A stretch of DNA of 45,950 bases from Tubiluchus corallicola (lineage: Eukaryota; Priapulida; Priapulimorpha; Priapulimorphida; Tubiluchidae). The position numbers and the translations under genes are program-made. The notes beneath the pieces are model-generated. The model made no database searches. It had not been told where the DNA came from and saw only the letters and a list, made by a program, of their open reading frames with translations. Of the stretch, positions 9,557 through 45,950 are shown one piece after another (position 1 is the first letter of the stretch; each line of letters begins with the position of its first letter). The stretch is from contig JAQGDQ010000406.1 in the NCBI GenBank assembly GCA_030141605.1, forward strand, positions 163,214 to 209,163, given 5' to 3'.

Positions 9557-11381
9557 CTCCGTTCAACACACACATTCGTAGCACACAGATTACTATCTAG
9601 TTAAAATTTAAAATTGGTGTGTGACTCGGCTACAATTTTCCTACTGGCGCGAATATTTTAAATTATTATTTCTAGTTACCTAAATCTTTCCAGCAGGTAA
9701 ACGAATTGCTAAATAATACAGATTTGCATGGAAAGTTTTTTGGGACATAATTTAACATTTTCTTTTTTCCCCTGATTTACGTTTGCGTAGGTGACGTCAG
9801 AACAGTATTGCGGGAGTTTACAATGAAAACAAACGAAAATTCCTTTTCACGCAAGTACGATATACGCATAAAATTGCTAAAAGTAATATAATTTTTAAGA
9901 TGATTTTTCTGAAACCTACTTCAGCTACCCCCTTTCTTGTCCTTTAACTGGCATTTTCAGCTACAATTTCACACAATAAAGTTGATAATTACCACTAAGC
10001 AAAGATAAGCAAAGAGTGGGAAAAGAAGTATATGCCTTACTCTACGCGGTAACCGTTTTTCAGAGAAGAAATCTCTTGACGACTTTGGGCCCTTCTAAAC
10101 TAATTTGGCAGGAGCCATGGTGACTAATTGTGAAAAAAGCTATTTATTGATCTGTAACATTGAGCCTATTACAGAAAATCAGTGAACGAAATATTTAAAC
10201 ATCACTTTAAAATAGCTTTAAGTTATTCTGCTATAAGCTATAGCCTATCATAAATACAGCTATTCAATTAGCCTATCACATATAGGTTTATCACATATAC
10301 GTTTAATGAAAAGGACAAAAATGTAACAGAGAAATTGCAAAAACTGTTTATAAAGCATACGGTTTATTTATGCTGCCGTTGTATAGAATTTTCAGGCAGG
10401 GTGGTAGCCCCATTCACTTGAAAATTATGACGTAACTGGTGGACTTCATAATGTTTTATAAGCGCATCGTTGCTTACCATAACCAACCACTGCTTAAACT
10501 AATTCAAACTTCTACAGCTTGTCAAATGTTCATGCAAAAATGTCACAAATTTAGCTGCCATATTTTTTGCAAAACCCTTTTGCTGAACCTTTGAGGCGCG
10601 TAGCTTTCCTCAGTCGATAAATGACGTCATTGGTGGATCAATCAGCAATCAAAACGGGAGCGCCCAAACATGAAACGATTGCGACTTTATATGGACTTTA
10701 CTAATAACACGAGGTACTTTTCATTCTAACATTTTCTGTAAACATTGAAAAAAGGAATATCTTCCCTTAAGGTTTGGCCTTTCCTTTAAGCTATAACAAC
10801 GATTAAACTATAGTAAAATAATTTGTACAGTGGTTGCGTTAAAGTCTGTTTATTATAGTGGTTAATGCTGCTTGCTGATTATTGTTGTTTATTGCGTGGC
10901 GTGTGAAGTAGCCAGGATGGGCAGGGCAAACTATCAAGACTGTATTTAATAAGCAACATATTTATTAAACATCAACACAACACGGTAAATATGCGAGGAT
11001 AGTCATGTCAGCTCTCCGTCTTCAAGTCAGTTCCTAGTCTGCCCAATCTGCCTAATCTGCCTCAAAACACTTTTGTTTAACAACCTAATGCGCCATGAGC
11101 ATCAGCTGATCACGTGATGCCACGCCTACCTGGGATTCTAGCCACGACGATAATTTAATCCTGCATCGTAAAGTATTTGATCTTGAATTATTAATTTAAT
11201 AATTTAATCACCAATTTAATCAAAATCACTATTTAACACAGCTTTCTTTTACTCTATTAGTAATATATGTGTGCTATTTTCGACAGTTGTAAACCAAGTA
11301 CGGATAATTCCAAACAAAACATTAGCTATTTTTTGTGCATCCGTGCAAAAACTTCTCTGTCACCTTCTCATTCTTGGATGT
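9557..11381. other. Gene-free intergenic stretch with repeat debris
   Basis: No exon recognised between the proline-rich gene and the GPCR. It contains R2 copy 2 (10310-10770) and a candidate LTR-like segment near 10905-11145, whose minus strand holds AATAAA next to TGTTGTGTTGATGTT. An 18-bp string TTAAACATCAACACAACA there (~10972) recurs at ~31082 inside the nested insertion of the LINE, so both may belong to one element family. Confidence 0.4.
10310..10770. repeat. Dispersed noncoding repeat family R2, copy 2
   Basis: Second copy of the repeat at 8150-8620, diverged by point changes and small indels, with the AATGACGTCATTGG block retained at about 10620. Confidence 0.7.
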
Positions 11382-13030
11382 TCATCCTTGTCTACTAGAG
11401 ATAAGCGCTTTCACTGCACGTCGAAATGTTTCCAGTTTTCCGGAGTACACAAATATATTTACAAACGAGTTGCACATGCCCAGTAGCAAAGCAAAAATTA
11501 ACAGTTGAGTTTTTACCGTTATAAAACACAACTTGTGAAACTTGTAAATAGTGCTAAAAAGGGTAACCAAAATGCTGTGTACAAGGTAACTGTCATGCCA
11601 AGCACTTTTGCTATCTTTAACTTTTGTTTTAATTCATCGCCTCGTAAAGCTTTCGTTTGGTTCAGGCTGTTCAAAGCAGATATTGATTTTTGCTGCCTCA
11701 CTGCGACACGTCCTATGTGAGAATAGCAAAATACAAACAGAGGAACAAAAATTGCCCCGGATCCCGTGGTTGTTACAAAAACGTAGGGGAGACCCGGGTA
11801 AAGTGGATCACTTAAAGGTTTTCGCTCATAGAGTTCAAGACGTTTGATCTGTAACAATCAATTACATGCCCCATTCTTCCGTAGGAAACTCTGCTATATT
11901 CGTGTGGTAAAAACTTATAATTACTATTACTCGTTTAACAGATAATTCCGAAATACGAAACCAAAATGTCTAGGGCAAAGTGGATCTTTTACGGGCATAG
12001 TGGATCATACCGGAGCGGTTGAGCTCAACATAACTAACAATATCTTTTAAATGGATTTTGTCTATTTTGCAAAAGTAAATTGATATGAAGCAGCAATGAA
12101 CCATCCATCATATGTAAAAACAGTAGCGAATAAATCTGCACTAAGTGGAATTTATCATCATGATCTATAAAAGTGAAAAATCGCAAGAAAGTGGGTGAAA
12201 AACTTACTTTTGTGTACCGTGCTTAGACAAACTTTGCAAAGGTCGAGGACGTTTATGCAGAGTACACAGTAGATGATGATGTAACATCACACAGGGCGTA
12301 GACCGCGACACCTTACGGAAAAAAAGAGCAAACACGTTTGATCCGCTTTGCCCAGTGATCCACTTTACCCGGGTCTCCGCTACCTGCCATAATATCTGGT
12401 AAAATGTATGTAAGACAATCCTGTGTAGTCGCTTATATAGTACGTTACTGCACCTATTACTGTGATAAGAACTGTAAGGGTCCATGCCAAAACAATAGCA
12501 ACTTCACCAGTTTTATGTGTGACCCATCTATGATAGTCCAGCGGGTAAAGAATGGCTATGTACCTTTCAATCGTTACAACCATGTACAGTATTATGGAAC
12601 CATAAATGTTAAAAGACGTTAGGGCAGAGACGAATGTGCAGAAGCCAATCTTGCATCGAACACCTGCCAGGAATCCCGCGAACAGAACGAGCAATCCAAA
12701 TCCGGTTGATGAATTAGCGACGGCCAGATTTGCAATGAAATAGAAAACCACTTCGTGGAGTGAAGGCGTGTAGATGATTGTTATAAGTATTAAGAAGTTG
12801 CCAGTTACAATACCGGTTCCGAGAAAAAAATTCACTGAGTTGGATAACAAATGAGCTAGGTCATGTTCTAAAACGCTTTTGCAGCCCGTGTGGATCCCAT
12901 TGTCATCAAGAGAATATGAAAAGTTTGATTTATTGAGCAGCTCTGGGCTTATTGATGAGTTCTCCCATTCTGGAAGTTCCTTGAAGTCATCCAGTTGATT
13001 AATTTTACACGACGTCCTCTCAGTCTTGGT
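11382..13030 (-). pseudogene. Rhodopsin-family GPCR interrupted by a DNA transposon
   Basis: Minus-strand seven-TM receptor. The segment 13030-12381 gives an extracellular N-terminus with NSS/NKS/NFS sequons, TM1 (GTGIVTGNFLILITI), TM2 (FIANLAVANSS), TM3 with VVTIERYIAILYPLDYHRW (ERY in place of DRY), and TM4. A 595-bp insertion (11786-12380) follows, with a TA duplication. The frame then resumes exactly: the last codons before the element (YYGR) join the first after it (YVFVTTTGSGAIF) across a single TA, leading into TM5 and the TM6 motif AFWLPFLALF. Between TM6 and TM7 the frame shifts: one frame ends in a TAA at ~11519 and the other carries TM7 (NSFVNIFVYSGK, an NPxxY variant), ending at TGA 11382. 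No in-frame ATG exists before TM3, so the start lay in an upstream exon or is lost. The ligand is unknown. Confidence 0.85.
11786..12380. mobile_element. TA-flanked DNA transposon (MITE) inside the GPCR
   Basis: A 595-bp element with 27-bp terminal inverted repeats, one mismatch, containing GGAGACCCGGGTAAAGTGG. It is flanked by TA (11784-11785 and 12381-12382). Subterminal copies of GGGCAAAGTGGATC recur at about 11975, 11994 and 12345. There is no coding capacity. The TA target and end structure fit a nonautonomous Tc1/mariner (IS630)-superfamily element. Confidence 0.9.
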
Positions 13031-13113
13031 TTATTATAATTGTCTGGTTAATCTGAAAGTAATTTATTTCATATAATTATTTCATATAACATCAATAATT
13101 GTACAGTTACTTG

Positions 13114-13610
<497 letters not shown>

Positions 13611-13984
13611 AAGAGGGAGGGAGGCAGGGACGGAGGGAGAGAAAGAGAGAGAGGGAGACAGAGAGAGAAACAGAGGTAGCAAGAAACAGGGAGCTAGTGG
13701 AAGAGTGACTTTTTCTCGAATTACTGTACCTAGCACTTGTTATGTAAAAAAGAAAAAAGCACTTCAGGCATATTTGTGAAAAAACAGGACTCAAATTACA
13801 AAGGGTACAAAGAAATATAATTATTTGGTTAATTAAAAATACTTTAAAGATATTTAAAATTTATAATGACGACGATGATGATGACAACGACGAAGATGAC
13901 AACACATACATCACCAGGACCAACAGCACAGCCTCACAACAAAACATTTTGTACAAAGTTGAAGCTGTGTGCTACAACAAAAGC

Positions 13985-14345
13985 TCTTAGACCCTTCCAC
14001 CAATGATCAATAATGCGCGAACATTCTATACAGTGTTTATATAAATTTCCCTTTTGATCGTAATAGACTAACATTACAACACTTATATTATAACAGCCAG
14101 TAGCAGTTTTACAGAAAAAAATTATAGGCAGAGTATAATGTCAGAACAATGGCTTTGCGTCAGCAGTTTTCCAAGCGAAAATCGTCCGAAATGGAACCTC
14201 TAATTAACTCGTCGCTAATTCTCTTGGTTGTCCTAAAACGAAACCCAAGTCATCTAATAGACCTGTTCCTCCTCTTTCCAAAGAGCCGTACATCGCCTTC
14301 CGAGAGTTTTCTGCAGTATGTTTGGCCAAAGTTTCGAAAAAATCA
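13985..14345. repeat. Dispersed noncoding repeat family R3, copy 1
   Basis: Similar in order and sequence to 17960-18270. Shared points are GAGCGAACATTCTA/GCGCGAACATTCTA, GCAGAGTATAATG/GCTGAGTATAATG, CCTTGTTCCTCCTCTTTC and the TGTTTGG(C/T)CAAA end. Short open frames in it show no protein features. Confidence 0.6.
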
Positions 14346-14433
14346 AGAGTTACAATGGTAATCGGGTCGTGCAGAGTTGGTGGTTCTTGTGCTTGTGTTT
14401 CTTATATGTGTTTCTTGTATATATATATATATA

Positions 14434-14521
14434 TACATACATATATACATACATAAATACATACATACATACATACATACATACATACATACATACATAC
14501 ATACATACATACATACATACA

Positions 14522-14549
<28 letters not shown>
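14434..14549. repeat. (TACA)n microsatellite
   Basis: A tetranucleotide tract with AT-rich borders, followed by short ATAT palindromes to about 14650. Confidence 0.95.
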
Positions 14550-14555
<6 letters not shown>

Positions 14556-14819
14556 GATAGGTAGATAGGGCTATATATATATATTTACACAACAGTATAT
14601 ATAATATATATATATTGTTGTATATGGGCCACATATATATATATTAAGCCCATACTATAATGCGATCAAGAAATATAATTATTTTAATAATATAATAAAA
14701 CTTACACTTGTGACGCCCAGCAAAAGATGCTCTATCCGTTACAAAAACTTTTGCTAGAAGATTTTTTGAAATTTAGGAAAACATGACTATAAAAACCGGT
14801 TGTTGAGATTGACTAGGTC

Positions 14820-15115
14820 CCGAGGAAGAGGAAGATCAGACGTTCAACAATCACGCCATCTACAAGGTTGTTACTTCTGTCGTCACGTCATTCGTTCGCG
14901 CCTGCGCGTTTTGCAGGATGAACAGCCAGAGACGCCTAAAGCGGCTCATAAATTGGAAAATATATTTTCTGGGAAATGTTTTCTTTGAAGTAAATTTTTC
15001 TGGCCAGTAATTTTCCTGTAAAAGTTTTTCCCGGGAAAAAGCTTTCCTGGAAAGGTGTCTACCTTTTGCACCCCGACCAAACCTGAACAGTCTGATCTTC
15101 CTCTTAGGGTATAAA
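14820..15115. repeat. Possible inverted-repeat element
   Basis: GAGGAAGAGGAAGATCAGACGTTC near 14821 is matched in inverted orientation by GAACAGTCTGATCTTCCTCTT near 15086, giving arms of about 22 bp around 240 bp. The interior holds a purine/pyrimidine block (14960-15060) resembling 6385-6470. No clear target duplication. Confidence 0.4.
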
Positions 15116-15161
15116 GTTTTGGGCTAAAATATTTGTATTTGCATTTCCAATTAAATTTAAT

Positions 15162-45134
<29,973 letters not shown>

Positions 45135-45950
45135 AAAAACCACTTTGTTTTGCTAAACAAGACAGTTTTAAAACACATTCAATTGTAGTATTAATTCATT
45201 CATCATAAATTCATTATTTATCTATTTTCACTGTTCCACACACATTTGTTTATAATTTTGAATTTAACATCTTTTAACTTTTTTGAGACTACTGTCATTT
45301 TTTCCATTATTTTATTACGGATATTATTTACTGCACGAAATTTTCCTCACCATTTTTAGTTGTTGTTGAGCTTCAAAATTGACTGTTGTTAAATACATTG
45401 CCATGATTTTCATTTGTTGTTTGTGTTTTTATTCTGAATTTATTCTTAGCCCGTTTTACACTTACTTATTTCTCTGTTATCTTGGAAATGTGCCTGTCAT
45501 GTGGGACCAGCTTTTTTCTTTCCTTTCTCATCACAATAATTTTTACACACATTTCAGTTTTACAGTTTAACGTCATTGGCTCGAATCTAGGGTTATGTTT
45601 TGTTCAAATCAAGCTTAGTACTGATCAGAGAATGTTACAGCGTATGGGATGAAAGAAGCGCTAGGTAAATTAGGTAGCACTTGAAAATTGTAGTTTTGTT
45701 CATTCAAAGAGATTAATGTGCTGACGAAAAATGCATAACAAGCTAGTAAAAAATATTAGTTTTAATGCAACTTGCTGCTTCAAAACATACAAAAAATGAC
45801 ATGTCCAAAATGTGTTTTGACATATTGTCCCAACCACTATATATTGAAATAAGCAGAAGTGGTGTTTTGATGTTTAGTTTGCAAAGATTAGCTTAACTTT
45901 CCATGCACAGAAATTCTAACAATATTACATATTAATGCTCGAAAATAAAA
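45135..45950. other. Probable 3' UTR and downstream sequence
   Basis: No further exon recognised. The first AATAAA is at 45944-45949, at the window edge; whether it serves this gene is unknown. Confidence 0.4.

Noticed and set aside
10905-11145. Second solo LTR
   Set aside because: A minus-strand AATAAA and LTR-like wording are present, but matching TG...CA ends and a target duplication could not be shown.
11786-12380. Segment treated as a GPCR intron
   Set aside because: Minus-strand limits do not give GT-AG, the ends are 27-bp inverted repeats, and a TA target duplication is present.

Overview
The window is genomic DNA from an invertebrate animal; the phylum cannot be fixed from the sequence. 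It is AT-rich, with split genes, GT-AG introns (donors mostly GTAAA/GTAAG, acceptors TTTAG/TTTCAG), several animal-specific gene families, many microsatellites and much transposon debris. There are no operons, Shine-Dalgarno sites or CRISPR arrays.

Layout. (1) 898-1580, + strand: last coding exon of a two-pore-domain (K2P) potassium channel, from the first selectivity filter to the stop, followed by a degenerate 15-bp-period array. (2) 2521-4980: a 51-bp minisatellite with alternating subunits, a decayed minus-strand LINE fragment, and a ~950-bp ACC/AAC-rich array. (3) 5468-9169, + strand: a small three-exon gene assembled here from splice sites. It has a TATA box, signal peptide, proline/glycine-rich tracts with cysteines, 147 codons and a poly(A) signal. 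Its first intron holds a ~310-bp-arm imperfect palindrome around a CT tract. (4) 11382-13030, - strand: a rhodopsin-family GPCR interrupted by a 595-bp TA-flanked transposon with 27-bp inverted repeats, frameshifted between TM6 and TM7, and lacking an in-frame ATG before TM3. (5) 13114-15466: GATA/GACA/GA, TACA and TTA microsatellites. (6) 16037-45134, + strand: the main gene, over 25 exons. It reads signal peptide, leucine-rich repeats with a C-terminal cysteine cap, about 21 EGF domains (one exon each, all phase 1-1), then two Ig-like domains and a stop. Joining the intact exons gives 3,795 nt, an exact multiple of three (about 1,264 residues).

The EGF part of the large gene has grown by repeated segmental duplication. 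Introns copied along with exons are recognisable, and several failed exons show their lesion: truncation, lost acceptor, loss of the 5' half, inverted fold-back, mutated donor. Both Ig-like domains have an unusual cysteine layout with identical spacing. The architecture suggests an extracellular recognition or adhesion protein, which is an inference. Its largest intron (30315-37398) contains a ~5.1-kb inactive LINE insertion with an 8-bp target duplication. That LINE carries a nested ~1.8-kb insertion and sits inside one copy of a tandemly duplicated intron segment. Other mobile elements are a solo LTR with a 5-bp target duplication, a pogo/Tigger-like MITE, and three dispersed noncoding repeat families present twice each.
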